Positions 1 through 9,406 of a stretch of DNA of 64,000 nucleotides are shown in pieces (the first letter of the stretch is position 1; each line of letters begins with the position of its first letter). The notes beneath the pieces are model-generated. The model worked only from the letters and a program-made list of their open reading frames with translations, made no database searches and had not been told where the DNA came from. The DNA is taken from positions 1,612,001-1,676,000 of the forward strand of contig CAWJLA010000001.1 in the NCBI GenBank assembly GCA_963843605.1. Direction: 5' to 3'. The position numbers were made by a program, and so were the translations under genes. Origin of the DNA: FEN-1297 sp963843605. GTDB taxonomy: Bacteria; Bacteroidota; Ignavibacteria; Ignavibacteriales; Ignavibacteriaceae.

Positions 1-540
1 GCAGACATCCAGCCCCCGGAACTTGAAACAAGAATAGCTATCTTAAGAAGAAAATCTGCCGATTACGGAATGTCTATTTCCAGCGAAATAATAGAATACA
101 TTGCTTCGAGTATTACATCGAATATTAGAGAGCTGGAAGGCTGCCTGATCAAACTATTGGCTAACGCATCTCTGAATTCTAAAGATATAAACCTGGATCT
201 AGCAAAAAAAACGGTTCGGGAAATAGCTACAGACAGAAAGGTAAATATAACTATCGAAAACATAACCAAGTTTGTCTGCAACTATTATAAGATTGACGAA
301 AATAAAATAAGAGACAAAACAAGAAAAAAGGAAGTTGTTCTGGCCAGGCAGGTAGCAATGTATTTATCAAAAGAACTTACAAAATCTTCGTTGAAGACTA
401 TCGGACTGCATTTCGGCGGCAGAGACCATTCAACGGTAATTCACGCATGTACGTCAATAGAAGATCTGAAAAATTCGGATTCCGGAGTAAATGAAGAAGT
501 AAATTCTCTTAAAAACAGCATTGAATTAAGCTGCTCTTAA
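1..540 (+). CDS. dnaA: DnaA, replication initiator (3' part)
   Basis: C-terminal part of the chromosomal replication initiator; the frame is open from the first base of the window, so the start and most of the AAA+ domain lie upstream. What is visible is the end of the AAA+ ATPase (PPELETRIAILRRKS, then the helical lid with SNIRELEGCLIKL) and the whole domain IV DNA-binding helix-turn-helix. The DnaA signature is present near the C-terminus as LHFGGRDHSTVIHA, the part that reads DnaA boxes. It binds ATP and opens oriC to load the helicase. A strong hairpin terminator follows the stop and an origin-like AT-rich tract comes next. Family assignment is secure. Confidence 0.98.
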   Translation, partial: ADIQPPELETRIAILRRKSADYGMSISSEIIEYIASSITSNIRELEGCLIKLLANASLNSKDINLDLAKKTVREIATDRKVNITIENITKFVCNYYKIDENKIRDKTRKKEVVLARQVAMYLSKELTKSSLKTIGLHFGGRDHSTVIHACTSIEDLKNSDSGVNEEVNSLKNSIELSCS

Positions 541-565
541 ATATTTCTGATCTTATAGAAACCTT

Positions 566-594
566 AAAAAGCTCATTTTTTGAGCTTTTTTTTT
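566..594 (+). terminator. Rho-independent terminator of dnaA
   Basis: A perfect 10-bp stem (AAAAAGCTCA pairing with TGAGCTTTTT) with a five-T loop, followed by a further run of T. It begins 26 bases after the dnaA stop. It isolates dnaA transcription from the origin-like region and from dnaN. Confidence 0.9.
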
Positions 595-599
595 GTCTA

Positions 600-905
600 A
601 ACAGCGTGTATAATTTGTTATTCTGACCGTAATAAGTTGTTGAAAACCCGATTCAAATAAACATGTTGTTAATAACATCTCAAAGCTAAAATGTTACCAA
701 CAAATTGTCGATAATATAATGTACGTTTAGAGGCAAAGGATCGGCTAATTAGGGTTTATCAACATATCAACATCCTTATTATTATTATTATTAATTTAAA
801 AGTATATTAATTAATATAAATAGTGTGTGTACATTCTTTGAAATGTTTTTGTTGATTCTTATAATCTTTTGCGCTAATTTTTAATTAATTTTTCGGGTTC
901 GAATC
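600..905. other. Candidate chromosomal origin (oriC)
   Basis: About 300 bp of AT-rich non-coding DNA next to dnaA. Two 9-mers match the DnaA box TTATCCACA at 8 of 9 positions: TTATCGACA on the minus strand at 706-714 and TTATCAACA on the plus strand at 756-764. Weaker ones are ATATCAACA at 764-772, directly abutting the previous box, and TTATTAACA on the minus strand at 667-675. Just beyond the box pair is a run of about five ATT/TTA triplets (777-793) followed by AT-only sequence, a plausible unwinding element. Position and composition support an origin. No box is a perfect match and no skew was computed, so this remains a candidate. Confidence 0.65.
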
Positions 906-927
906 CTAAAATTTAAACAGGGCTAAA

Positions 928-1323
928 ATGAAAAAGCATTTACTCTTAATTTCTTCAGTTTTGATGTTTACCGTTTTAATAATCGGATGTTCCTCGAAGG
1001 TAGACACAAGTGTTACTTTTAATAATATTTCGGCAAGCCACATAATGGTAAATTTCAGGGGGTCAATTGTAGAAGTACCTTCCGGGAAGGTCGTTGTCCT
1101 AAAAGCAATTCCGGAAGGAACATTTGCATATGCAACTACATATTCGATTCCTCCGGGCATGACGGGAACAGCTCAAGGGGATGTATCTGGATCGATTACA
1201 ATCGGTGTTGCTACCAAAGTTCAAATTTTATATTCCAGTTTTATTAACGAAAGTAGTTATACGCTTTCTGCAACAAAATCGAACAGTGACGATCAGAACG
1301 CATCAACAACTACCGGTCCGTAA
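928..1323 (+). CDS. Small lipoprotein of unknown function
   Basis: 131 residues. The N-terminus is a classic lipoprotein signal: MKKH, a hydrophobic stretch, then the lipobox LIIGC with the lipidated Cys at about residue 21, followed by SSK. The mature part is polar and beta-prone, rich in Ser, Thr, Val and Gly, and ends in a low-complexity tail (SDDQNASTTTGP). I do not recognise a family. It sits alone between the origin-like region and dnaN, where dnaA and dnaN are more often adjacent. The 135 bp to dnaN and the separate ribosome site there suggest it is not translationally coupled to dnaN. The envelope location follows from the lipobox; the function is unknown. Confidence 0.8.
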   Translation: MKKHLLLISSVLMFTVLIIGCSSKVDTSVTFNNISASHIMVNFRGSIVEVPSGKVVVLKAIPEGTFAYATTYSIPPGMTGTAQGDVSGSITIGVATKVQILYSSFINESSYTLSATKSNSDDQNASTTTGP

Positions 1324-1458
1324 ACATTTTTGTTTAATCTCTGATTTATCCTGGAAATAACCACAGAGTATAATTTTTTGGTATTTATATTCATGTGTTA
1401 TTATTGAGATTAGTAAGTAATTTTACTATTTTTCATTGTTTAAAAGGAGATTACATTA

Positions 1459-2568
1459 ATGGAATTCAAAGTTAACAGTAAAATTTTAGAAAAACTTTTA
1501 TCTAAGATAATTCCTGCGGTTCCTACCAGGACACCGATGCCCATTCTGGAGAATTTTTTATTTGAAATTAAGGACGGGGCATTAACAGTATATGCAACGG
1601 ACCTGGAAATAGCTTTGAGATCGTCGATTAATGTGGCTTCCGATGAAAACATTACGATGGTGATTCCCGCAAGGCTGTTATTCGATATTATCCGTTCCTT
1701 ACCGGAAACACAAATTCAATTCGAAACGCAATCAAATCAAAAAATTAAACTCACGACGGATAACGGCGTTTATACAATAAGCTATTCATCGCATGAAGAT
1801 TTTCCGGCTATTCCGGTTGTTTCTAAGGAAAAAGAAATTGTTATAAACGGAACTAACCTAAAGAAATCAATCGACAAAACGTCATTCGCAATGAGCAAGG
1901 AAGATATGCGTCCGGCAATGACGGGAACGCTTTTTGAATTTTCTGCCGACGGTTTAAGGTTTGTAACTACGGACGGTCACAGGCTCGTAAAATTTGTAAA
2001 TAAAGCCATATTGTCACAGAACGATGAACAGTATATTATTCCTGAAAGAGCCATCTCTGTATTGACAAAACTGCTTGGTGAAACAGATGTAAAAATTTAC
2101 TTGAGCAAGACTAACGTTTCGTTTCATATAGGTGAACTTGAATTTATATCCAGACTGATCGGAGAAAAATATCCTGCATATAACAGCGTAATACCAATGG
2201 AAAACGAAAACACGATGAAAGTTAAAACAGATGACTTGCTGTCTACTGTTAAGAGAATGATGCTCTTCTCGTCATCGAACTCAAAGCAGGTAAAATTTTC
2301 GATAAATAAAAACAGCCTTGAAATTTCCGCTGAAGATATTGATCACGGCTCGAATGCAAAAGAAAATATCGTTTGCGAATATTCCGGCGAGCCGATGGAC
2401 ATTGGATTTAATACGGCATATGTCAACGATGTTTTATCGCATCTTGATGACGAAGAAATTATTTTTAAACTTCATTCTCCAACAAAGGCCTGCATAATCG
2501 AGCCTTCGAAAGCAGTGGAGAAAGAAGATTTGATGATGTTATTAATGCCTGTTCGATTGAATAATTAA
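1459..2568 (+). CDS. dnaN: DNA polymerase III beta subunit (sliding clamp)
   Basis: 369 residues, the normal length for the bacterial beta clamp, which forms a ring dimer that tethers DNA polymerase III to DNA and binds many repair proteins. Three repeated clamp domains are visible, starting with MEFKVNSKILEKLLSKIIPAVPTR and ending with the conserved C-terminal run ending MMLLMPVRL. The start is supported by AAGGAG about 10 bases upstream. recF begins one base after the stop, so dnaN-recF-DUF721 form one tightly packed operon followed by gyrB and gyrA. The assignment is certain from sequence and context. Confidence 0.98.
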   Translation: MEFKVNSKILEKLLSKIIPAVPTRTPMPILENFLFEIKDGALTVYATDLEIALRSSINVASDENITMVIPARLLFDIIRSLPETQIQFETQSNQKIKLTTDNGVYTISYSSHEDFPAIPVVSKEKEIVINGTNLKKSIDKTSFAMSKEDMRPAMTGTLFEFSADGLRFVTTDGHRLVKFVNKAILSQNDEQYIIPERAISVLTKLLGETDVKIYLSKTNVSFHIGELEFISRLIGEKYPAYNSVIPMENENTMKVKTDDLLSTVKRMMLFSSSNSKQVKFSINKNSLEISAEDIDHGSNAKENIVCEYSGEPMDIGFNTAYVNDVLSHLDDEEIIFKLHSPTKACIIEPSKAVEKEDLMMLLMPVRLNN

Positions 2569-2569
2569 A

Positions 2570-3685
2570 ATGATTTTAACTTCCGTTCAATTAAAAAATT
2601 TCAGAAGCCATAAAAATACCGCATTAAACTTTTCTGAAAAGTTAAATTATATTGTCGGAGGAAACGGACAAGGCAAGACGTCGATTCTGGAATCAATTTA
2701 TTATCTTTGTACAACGAAGAGCAGCAGTTCTAAATCAGACAACGAAGTGGTTAGATTTAACGAAAACGAATTTGAAATTATTGGTTCATTTAAAAACTTG
2801 ACCGAAAATATTATACGAATATTTTTTTCTCTGAACGAATCAAAAAAATATTATTTTCTTAATAATAAACAAATCCCGCGTTCTGCAGAAATAATAGGAA
2901 AATTTCCGGTAGTATTGCTTACTCCGGCGGATCATTCTATTACTCAAGGTTCGCCTGCTGAGAGAAGGAAATTTGTAGACTCAGTCATCTCACAGGCCAG
3001 TGAAACATACCTGAATATTCTGCTTGATTACAATAGAACGCTTCGCCAGCGTTCATCGTTGTTGTATCAGTTAAAAGAAACAAGAAACCGCGGTCTTCTC
3101 GGAGAACTGGATGCCTGGACACAGAAACTTTTACAAACAGGAACCGAAATTATTAAGCACAGAATTTCTTTTATCGAAGAGTTTAATTCGTATATAAAGG
3201 AATCGTATAATATTATAATGGGCTTAAACGAAGTTCCTTCTGTTCAATACTCGTTTTTGGGCGGCGGGACGGATGTATCGGATATTGAAAGTAGTTTCGG
3301 CAGTTTACTGAAAGAAAAAAGAGAAGAAGAATTAAGAAGGGGATCCAATACCGTCGGTCCCCACAGAGATGACTTTCTTTTTGAAATTAATGACGTGAAT
3401 CTGAGAAATTACGGCTCGCAGGGCCAGCATAAAACCTTCCAGGTTGCATTGCGTTTTGCGGAATTCTTTTATTTAAAAGAAAGAACGTCCAATACGCCGA
3501 TATTCCTGCTTGATGATGTGTTCGGTGAACTTGATACAAAGAGAGCAGTTAAAATAAGCGAATACCTGCGACACGTAGGACAGGCATTTATAACGCTAAC
3601 AGATTTTACAAACTTTTCTTTTCTGAAGAAAAGCGACGACGATAAGTTAATCAGATTAAATAACGGTGAGATTGAGTATGCCTGA
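2570..3685 (+). CDS. recF: RecF, recombination/gap repair ATPase
   Basis: 371 residues, family length. RecF is an SMC-like ATPase that works with RecO and RecR to load RecA at single-strand gaps. The Walker A motif GGNGQGKTS is at about residues 30-38. The ABC-type signature region (YGSQGQHKT) and Walker B (IFLLDDVFGELD) are in the C-terminal third. The N-terminal LKNFRSH is typical of RecF. The start lies one base after the dnaN stop, consistent with translational coupling. The 3' end overlaps the start of the DUF721 gene. Confidence 0.97.
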   Translation: MILTSVQLKNFRSHKNTALNFSEKLNYIVGGNGQGKTSILESIYYLCTTKSSSSKSDNEVVRFNENEFEIIGSFKNLTENIIRIFFSLNESKKYYFLNNKQIPRSAEIIGKFPVVLLTPADHSITQGSPAERRKFVDSVISQASETYLNILLDYNRTLRQRSSLLYQLKETRNRGLLGELDAWTQKLLQTGTEIIKHRISFIEEFNSYIKESYNIIMGLNEVPSVQYSFLGGGTDVSDIESSFGSLLKEKREEELRRGSNTVGPHRDDFLFEINDVNLRNYGSQGQHKTFQVALRFAEFFYLKERTSNTPIFLLDDVFGELDTKRAVKISEYLRHVGQAFITLTDFTNFSFLKKSDDDKLIRLNNGEIEYA

Positions 3686-3965
3686 AGGATTCAAAAGTCT
3701 TGCGGATATAATAAATAAAGAACCGGAATTTTCCGGTTTGCGGAAGATGATAGATGAATCAGACGTAGTTGCAGAATTTAATAATGTCTTTCCTGATCTC
3801 GAAAAGATAGCCAAAGCGGTTAAGGTCGACAGGAAAACGCTTTTTTTAAAAGTAGAGAACGCCGCATGGCGAAGCGAACTGAAATTCAAAGAAGAAACAA
3901 TAGTAAATAATATTAACAAATATTTTAAAGATAACAGAATAAATAAAATCAGGTTTATTTCGTAA
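3678..3965 (+). CDS. DUF721 protein, DciA-like helicase-loading factor
   Basis: 95 residues starting MPEGFKSLADIIN. A GTG twelve bases earlier is also possible, but the ATG at 3678 overlaps the recF stop (ATGCCTGA), the usual coupled arrangement. The central part (KVDRKTLFLKVENAAWRSEL, then NNINKYF and IRFIS at the end) matches the DUF721 pattern. DUF721 includes DciA, which helps load the replicative helicase DnaB in bacteria that lack DnaC/DnaI. The family is often found next to recF and gyrB, as here. The DUF721 call is firm; the DciA role is inferred from family and location. The short form without an added N-terminal domain is common in Bacteroidota. Confidence 0.85.
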   Translation: MPEGFKSLADIINKEPEFSGLRKMIDESDVVAEFNNVFPDLEKIAKAVKVDRKTLFLKVENAAWRSELKFKEETIVNNINKYFKDNRINKIRFIS

Positions 3966-4008
3966 GAAATAATGCAGCGAAAAAACAAATAGTAATCGGA
4001 AAAAAAAT

Positions 4009-5979
4009 ATGGCTAACGGAAATAACTCCAGCGAATATAGCGCTAAAAATATCAACGTATTAAAAGGACTAGAGGCCGTGCGTAAGCGCCCGGCAATGTA
4101 TATAGGCGACGTAGGACCCAGAGGACTGCACCACCTTGTAAACGAAGTAGTGGATAATAGCATTGATGAAGCCCTTGCAGGATTCGCGGATAATATTGAA
4201 GTGACAATTAATAGGGACGAAAGCGTAACAGTTGAAGATAACGGACGCGGCATACCCGTTGATATGCACCCGGAAGAAAAAAAATCCGCGCTGGAAATAG
4301 TAATGACAATACTTCACGCTGGCGGTAAATTCGATAAAAATACATACAAGGTATCAGGCGGACTTCACGGTGTTGGTGTTTCTGTTGTGAACGCGCTTTC
4401 CGAATCGTTGAAAGCCGAAGTAAAACGTGACGGAAAGGTTTATTTTCAGGAATATAAACGCGGTGTTCCGTTAAAACCGGTAAGGGAAATTGGTAAAGCT
4501 AAAAAGAACGAGACAGGTACTAAAATAACGTTTTTTCCGGATAACGAAATATTTAAAACAGGTAAATTTAAATTCGATACGCTAGCCGAAAGAATGAGGG
4601 AGCTTGCTTACCTGAATAAAAATATTTCCATAAAAATAAAAGACCTGAGAAACGGCGGAGAAGAAGAAACATATCACTTCAAAGGCGGACTGATTGAGTT
4701 TGTTAAGTATCTTGACGAAACCAGGCAGCCGCTTCATAAAACCGTTTATATTGAAGGTGAAAAAGACAATACACCGATTGAGATAGCGTTTCAATACAGC
4801 GATACATACTCGGAAAATATTTTTTCATACGTAAACAATATTAATACGCATGAAGGCGGAACCCACCTGGTCGGTTTTAAAACTGCTCTGACAAGAACGT
4901 TTAATAACTACGCTGGTAAAAACGGATTAATAAAAGAAGGTAAAATAACATTATCGGGCGATGATTTCCGCGAAGGTTTAACAGCGGTTATATCCGTAAA
5001 AGTTGCGGAACCTCAATTTGAAGGACAGACAAAAACAAAGCTTGGCAACAGCGAAACAAAATCGGCCGTTGAAACGCTTGTAGGCGAAAAACTTTCGGAG
5101 TTTCTCGAAGAAAATCCTTCGGTGGGAAAAAAGATAATTGAAAAATGCCTTAGAGCTGCAGAGGCTAGAGAAGCTGCCAGGAAAGCAAGAGATCTTGCGC
5201 GCAGAAAAAATGCACTGGATAATATGAACTTGCCGGGTAAACTTGCAGACTGTTCCATAACCGATCCTGAGCATTGTGAAATTTATATTGTTGAGGGAGA
5301 CTCGGCGGGCGGCTCGGCAAAACAGGGTCGCGACAGAAGATTCCAGGCGATACTTCCGCTTAAAGGAAAAATTTTAAACGTTGAAAAAGCCAAACTCAAT
5401 AAAATTTTAGAGAACAACGAAATTAAAGCAATAATTTCCGCAATCGGTGCGGGTGTGGGCGCAAGATTTGAAACAGGAAAAGCGCGATACGGAAAAATTA
5501 TACTGATGACGGATGCCGATGTTGACGGCAGCCATATAAGAACTCTGCTTCTCACTTTTTTATACCGGCACATGCAGGAGCTTATAAATACCGGTAAGGT
5601 TTATATTGCACAGCCCCCTTTGTATAAAATTAAAAAAGGTAAAGAAGAATTTTATGCGTTTGACGAAAACGAAAGAGATGAAATATTAAAAAGACTAAAA
5701 GTTAACGGCAAGGCGGTTGCTGAAACCGAAGATACTGTAATTGAAGAAGGCTCAATAAAAGGAGTGAACATTTCCCGATATAAAGGATTGGGTGAAATGA
5801 ATCCCGAGCAGCTCTGGGAAACAACGATGAATCCGGAAACAAGAACGATACTCCAGGTAAATCTGGAAAGTGCCGCTGCGGCAGATAAAATATTTGAAAC
5901 ACTTATGGGCGATGCTGTTGAACCGAGAAGAGAATTCATCGAAAAGAATGCGAAGTATGTAAGAAACCTTGATGTATAA
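4009..5979 (+). CDS. gyrB: DNA gyrase subunit B
   Basis: 656 residues, the compact GyrB form. With GyrA it introduces negative supercoils using ATP. The GHKL ATPase domain shows the N-box (EVVDNSIDEALAG), EDNGRGIPVD and GGLHGVGVSVVNALS. The transducer follows, then the TOPRIM domain with EGDSAGGSAKQGRDR and the metal-binding DADVDGSH. The C-terminal end RYKGLGEMNPEQLWETTMNP is diagnostic. Gene order recF-DUF721-gyrB-gyrA is collinear, with 32 bases to gyrA. The ATG is preceded by a purine-rich tract without a strong Shine-Dalgarno. Topoisomerase IV ParE is the alternative, but pairing with gyrA-box-bearing GyrA next door supports gyrase. Confidence 0.97.
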   Translation: MANGNNSSEYSAKNINVLKGLEAVRKRPAMYIGDVGPRGLHHLVNEVVDNSIDEALAGFADNIEVTINRDESVTVEDNGRGIPVDMHPEEKKSALEIVMTILHAGGKFDKNTYKVSGGLHGVGVSVVNALSESLKAEVKRDGKVYFQEYKRGVPLKPVREIGKAKKNETGTKITFFPDNEIFKTGKFKFDTLAERMRELAYLNKNISIKIKDLRNGGEEETYHFKGGLIEFVKYLDETRQPLHKTVYIEGEKDNTPIEIAFQYSDTYSENIFSYVNNINTHEGGTHLVGFKTALTRTFNNYAGKNGLIKEGKITLSGDDFREGLTAVISVKVAEPQFEGQTKTKLGNSETKSAVETLVGEKLSEFLEENPSVGKKIIEKCLRAAEAREAARKARDLARRKNALDNMNLPGKLADCSITDPEHCEIYIVEGDSAGGSAKQGRDRRFQAILPLKGKILNVEKAKLNKILENNEIKAIISAIGAGVGARFETGKARYGKIILMTDADVDGSHIRTLLLTFLYRHMQELINTGKVYIAQPPLYKIKKGKEEFYAFDENERDEILKRLKVNGKAVAETEDTVIEEGSIKGVNISRYKGLGEMNPEQLWETTMNPETRTILQVNLESAAAADKIFETLMGDAVEPRREFIEKNAKYVRNLDV

Positions 5980-6011
5980 AATTTTTTAACAATCAAAAAC
6001 CAGAAAATATA

Positions 6012-8471
6012 ATGGCTACTATTTTTGAGAAAATAATCCCGGTCTCGCTGGAAGAAGAAATGAAATCTTCCTACATAGATTATTCAATGTCGGTAATTGT
6101 ATCACGCGCACTTCCGGACGTAAGGGACGGATTAAAACCGGTTCACCGCAGAGTATTATACGGTATGCACGAACTTGGTTTGGCTTATAATAAACCTTAT
6201 AAAAAATCTGCCAGAATTGTAGGAGAAGTTTTGGGTAAGTATCATCCGCACGGAGATACTGCCGTATACGATACCATGGTAAGAATGGTGCAGGATTTTT
6301 CGCTTCGCTATCCTTTGGTTGACGGTCAAGGCAACTTCGGTTCTGTTGACGGCGATTCGCCTGCGGCGATGCGATATACAGAAGCAAAGCTTGCTAGAAT
6401 AGCGGATGAAATGCTGCGGGATCTTGATAAAAATACAGTTAATTTCGCCCCAAATTTCGACGACTCGCTTCAGGAACCTACGGTGCTTCCTGCATACTTG
6501 CCCAACCTGCTTGTAAACGGATCCAGCGGTATTGCCGTTGGAATGGCTACAAACATTCCGCCGCAAAATTTATCGGAAGTAATCGACGGGCTGATTGCTT
6601 TGATAAAAAATCCGGATATAACATCAGAAAAATTAATGAAGCATGTTATTGCTCCCGATTTCCCCACCGGCGGCATAATATACGGATATCAGGGCGTTAA
6701 AGAAGCTTATACCACGGGAAGAGGCAGAGTTATAGTTCGGGCCAAAGCCAATACGGAGACGCTTAAAAACGGAAGAGAGAATATAATAATTTCGGAACTT
6801 CCGTATCAGGTAAATAAAGCAAATCTCATTGAAAAAATGGCAGATCTTGTAAGGGCCGGAAAACTCACGGATATCTCGAACATAAGAGATGAGTCGGACC
6901 GCGACGGTATGCGTGTTGTGATAGAACTAAAAAGAGATGCACAGCCTGCGGTTGTTCTTAACCAGCTTTTCATGCATACACAGATGCAGACGACTTTCGG
7001 TGTTATTATGCTGGCCCTTGTTAACGGAGCTCCTAAAATTCTGACACTTAAAGAAATAATGCATCATTTCATCAATCATCGTATGGATGTACTTATAAGA
7101 AGGACAAAATACGATCTTGATGCCGCCGAAAGACGTGCGCATATACTGGAAGGTTATATAATAGCTCTTGATAATATTGATGCGGTTATTGAAACCATAA
7201 AGAAATCCAGAGACGTTGAAACAGCTAAAAACAGCTTGATGAAAAGATTCAAGCTTTCGGAAATACAGGCAAAAGCAATTCTCGATATGCGTCTTCAAAG
7301 ACTTACCGGTTTGGAGAGAAAGAAAATAGAAGACGAGTATAAAGAATTAATTAAACTCATCGAGAAACTAAAAGGCATTCTTCAAAGCGAAGAAAAAAGA
7401 TATCTGATTATAAAAGACGAATTACTTGAAATCAAGGAAAGATACGGAAATCCAAGGCGTACGGAAATAATATATAACTACGAAGAATTTTCGCTCGAAG
7501 ATGTTATTGCCGAAGAAGATGTTGTTGTTACAATTTCTCACACCGGGTTCATTAAGAGATTCCCTGTAAGCGGATACAGGCGTCAGGGGCGCGGAGGCAA
7601 GGGCGTTACAGGTGCCGGTACCAAAGAAGACGATTTTATTGAACATATGTTTATTGCTTCCACCCATCACTATATACTGTTCTTTACAGATCTGGGAAAA
7701 TGCTACTGGTTGAAAGTTCACGAACTTCCGGAAGGCGGCAGGGCAACCAGAGGCAGATCGATAATCAACCTTATTGAAAAAGATAAAGAAGAAAACATTA
7801 CCGCTTTTGTTGCCGTGAAAGAATTTAAGGATGACAGTTATCTGATTATGGCAACCGAAAAAGGCACCGTTAAAAAAACAGTTCTTTCTGCTTACAGCAA
7901 CGTAAGAAAGGGCGGTATAAATGCGATCAACATAGTTAAAGGAGACCGGTTAATATCCGTTAAGATGACCGACGGAACCAACGATATCGTTCTGGGAACA
8001 AAGAACGGTTTTGCCATAAGGTTTAACGAAAAAGACGTAAGGGAAATGGGAAGAACTGCAACCGGAGTTAGGGGTGTAAATCTCGGCAAAGACGATATAG
8101 TGGTTGGATTGCTTGTTATTAAGAGGAACGATAGTATTCTCGTAGTAACCGAACACGGATTCGGAAAAAGATCTGATATAAACGACTACAGAATTACGCG
8201 CAGAGGCGGCAAGGGCGTTATTACGGTGAAAACAAGCGAGAAGGTCGGCAAGATGATTGCTATGATGGATGTTGTTGACGGTGACGAACTTGTTATTATA
8301 ACGAGCCACGGAATGGTAATAAGACAAGCCGTTAAAGATATTAGAGTTATGGGCAGAAATACTCAGGGCGTTAGGGTAATTCGTCTGAAAGAAGAAGATA
8401 GAATTGCCGACATTGCTAAGGTTGTTCCGGAAGACGAAAGTCAAGAGGTAGAAGAAAACGAAAAGGAATAA
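6012..8471 (+). CDS. gyrA: DNA gyrase subunit A
   Basis: 819 residues. The breakage-reunion domain contains the catalytic tyrosine at about residue 122 in AAMRYTEAKL and the quinolone-resistance region upstream (KYHPHGDTAVYDTMVRMVQ). The C-terminal half is the DNA-wrapping beta-pinwheel with repeated blades, each carrying short G-rich motifs. The GyrA box appears as QGRGGKG, a one-residue variant of the Q(R/K)RGG(R/K)G consensus, which supports gyrase rather than ParC. The C-terminus is an acidic tail (EDESQEVEENEKE). It is the last gene before a strong terminator, so it ends the replication/topology operon. Confidence 0.97.
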   Translation: MATIFEKIIPVSLEEEMKSSYIDYSMSVIVSRALPDVRDGLKPVHRRVLYGMHELGLAYNKPYKKSARIVGEVLGKYHPHGDTAVYDTMVRMVQDFSLRYPLVDGQGNFGSVDGDSPAAMRYTEAKLARIADEMLRDLDKNTVNFAPNFDDSLQEPTVLPAYLPNLLVNGSSGIAVGMATNIPPQNLSEVIDGLIALIKNPDITSEKLMKHVIAPDFPTGGIIYGYQGVKEAYTTGRGRVIVRAKANTETLKNGRENIIISELPYQVNKANLIEKMADLVRAGKLTDISNIRDESDRDGMRVVIELKRDAQPAVVLNQLFMHTQMQTTFGVIMLALVNGAPKILTLKEIMHHFINHRMDVLIRRTKYDLDAAERRAHILEGYIIALDNIDAVIETIKKSRDVETAKNSLMKRFKLSEIQAKAILDMRLQRLTGLERKKIEDEYKELIKLIEKLKGILQSEEKRYLIIKDELLEIKERYGNPRRTEIIYNYEEFSLEDVIAEEDVVVTISHTGFIKRFPVSGYRRQGRGGKGVTGAGTKEDDFIEHMFIASTHHYILFFTDLGKCYWLKVHELPEGGRATRGRSIINLIEKDKEENITAFVAVKEFKDDSYLIMATEKGTVKKTVLSAYSNVRKGGINAINIVKGDRLISVKMTDGTNDIVLGTKNGFAIRFNEKDVREMGRTATGVRGVNLGKDDIVVGLLVIKRNDSILVVTEHGFGKRSDINDYRITRRGGKGVITVKTSEKVGKMIAMMDVVDGDELVIITSHGMVIRQAVKDIRVMGRNTQGVRVIRLKEEDRIADIAKVVPEDESQEVEENEKE

Positions 8472-8504
8472 CAAATTAAAATTCTGAAATGTTTTTGATT
8501 ACTG

Positions 8505-8540
8505 AAGAGCAAAGGACGCAAAATCCTTTGCTCTTTTTTT
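8505..8540 (+). terminator. Rho-independent terminator after gyrA
   Basis: A 12-bp perfect stem (AAGAGCAAAGGA with TCCTTTGCTCTT), a 7-nt loop and a T run, 34 bases past the gyrA stop. Confidence 0.92.
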
Positions 8541-8639
8541 CTCCGGCAATTTTCCGGTTGAATTAGATGTTTTTTCTGCTATTTTATTTACAAAAAATAT
8601 TTATAAATACTTTTTGAAAACATAATTAATTATTACGTC

Positions 8640-9395
8640 ATGAAAAAAGTATTTATCAGGTTTTATGAAGAGTTAAACGATTTCCTTCCGCAAGATAAAA
8701 AGAAAGTCAGGTCGGGCTTTACGTTTAAAGACAACCCATCCGTCAAGGATTTAATTGAGTCAAACGGCATTCCGCATACCGAAATAGATTTGATCTTGGT
8801 GAACAATAAATCGGTAAACTTTTCATATAAAGTGCAAAACGGCGACGATATTAGCGTTTACCCTTTGTTTGAGTCCTTTGATATTAGTAATGTGCAACAT
8901 CTCCGTAAAAAACCGCTAAGAGAAAAGAAATTTATTCTTGATGTTCATCTTGGTACGTTGGCAAGATACATGAGAATTCTCGGTTTCGATTCTCTGTATA
9001 AAAATAATTATTCCGATAATATAATAGTAGAAACCGCAGTAATCGAAAAAAGAACAATACTTACTAAAAATTTGGGAATACTAAAAAGGAACGGCGTAAC
9101 TCACGGATATTTTGTTAGAAATATTTTGCCCGAAAAACAGCTCGTTGAAATTTTAGACAGATTTGATTTGAAAGGCATTATTAAGGAGTTCACTAGGTGC
9201 TTGAATTGTAATTCCCCGCTCGAAAAAGCCGGAAAAGAAAAAATAGAAAACCTTGTCCCTCCTAAAGTGAAGCTATATCATAACGATTATTATTATTGCG
9301 GCAATTGCGACAAAGTTTTCTGGAAGGGCAGTCATTACGAAAAAATGACGGAACTTATAACAAGGATTTTTAAAAAACAGAATTATAAAAAATAA
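8640..9395 (+). CDS. Mut7-C RNase-like protein with N-terminal ubiquitin-like domain
   Basis: 251 residues in three parts. Residues 1-80 resemble the ubiquitin/ThiS-like Ub-Mut7-C domain (FIRFYEELNDFLP, then LILVNNKSVNFSYKVQNGDDISVYP). Residues ~95-170 are the Mut7-C PIN-like nuclease fold, with FILDVHLGTLARYMRILGF and TILTKNLGIL carrying the conserved acidic and basic positions. The C-terminal part is a zinc ribbon with two pairs, CLNC and CGNC, ending WKGSH. The family is predicted to be an RNase; its substrate is not established. The metallophosphoesterase gene follows after 11 bases, so the two are probably co-transcribed. Confidence 0.85.
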   Translation: MKKVFIRFYEELNDFLPQDKKKVRSGFTFKDNPSVKDLIESNGIPHTEIDLILVNNKSVNFSYKVQNGDDISVYPLFESFDISNVQHLRKKPLREKKFILDVHLGTLARYMRILGFDSLYKNNYSDNIIVETAVIEKRTILTKNLGILKRNGVTHGYFVRNILPEKQLVEILDRFDLKGIIKEFTRCLNCNSPLEKAGKEKIENLVPPKVKLYHNDYYYCGNCDKVFWKGSHYEKMTELITRIFKKQNYKK

Positions 9396-9406
9396 TACGG
9401 ATTTAA

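Noticed and set aside
777..793. Microsatellite (ATT)n as a phase-variable promoter element
   Set aside because: Its place next to DnaA-box-like 9-mers in the origin region is a better explanation.
3656..4253. Minus-strand open frames opposite DUF721 and gyrB
   Set aside because: Complements of well-recognised genes; no start signal or family resemblance.
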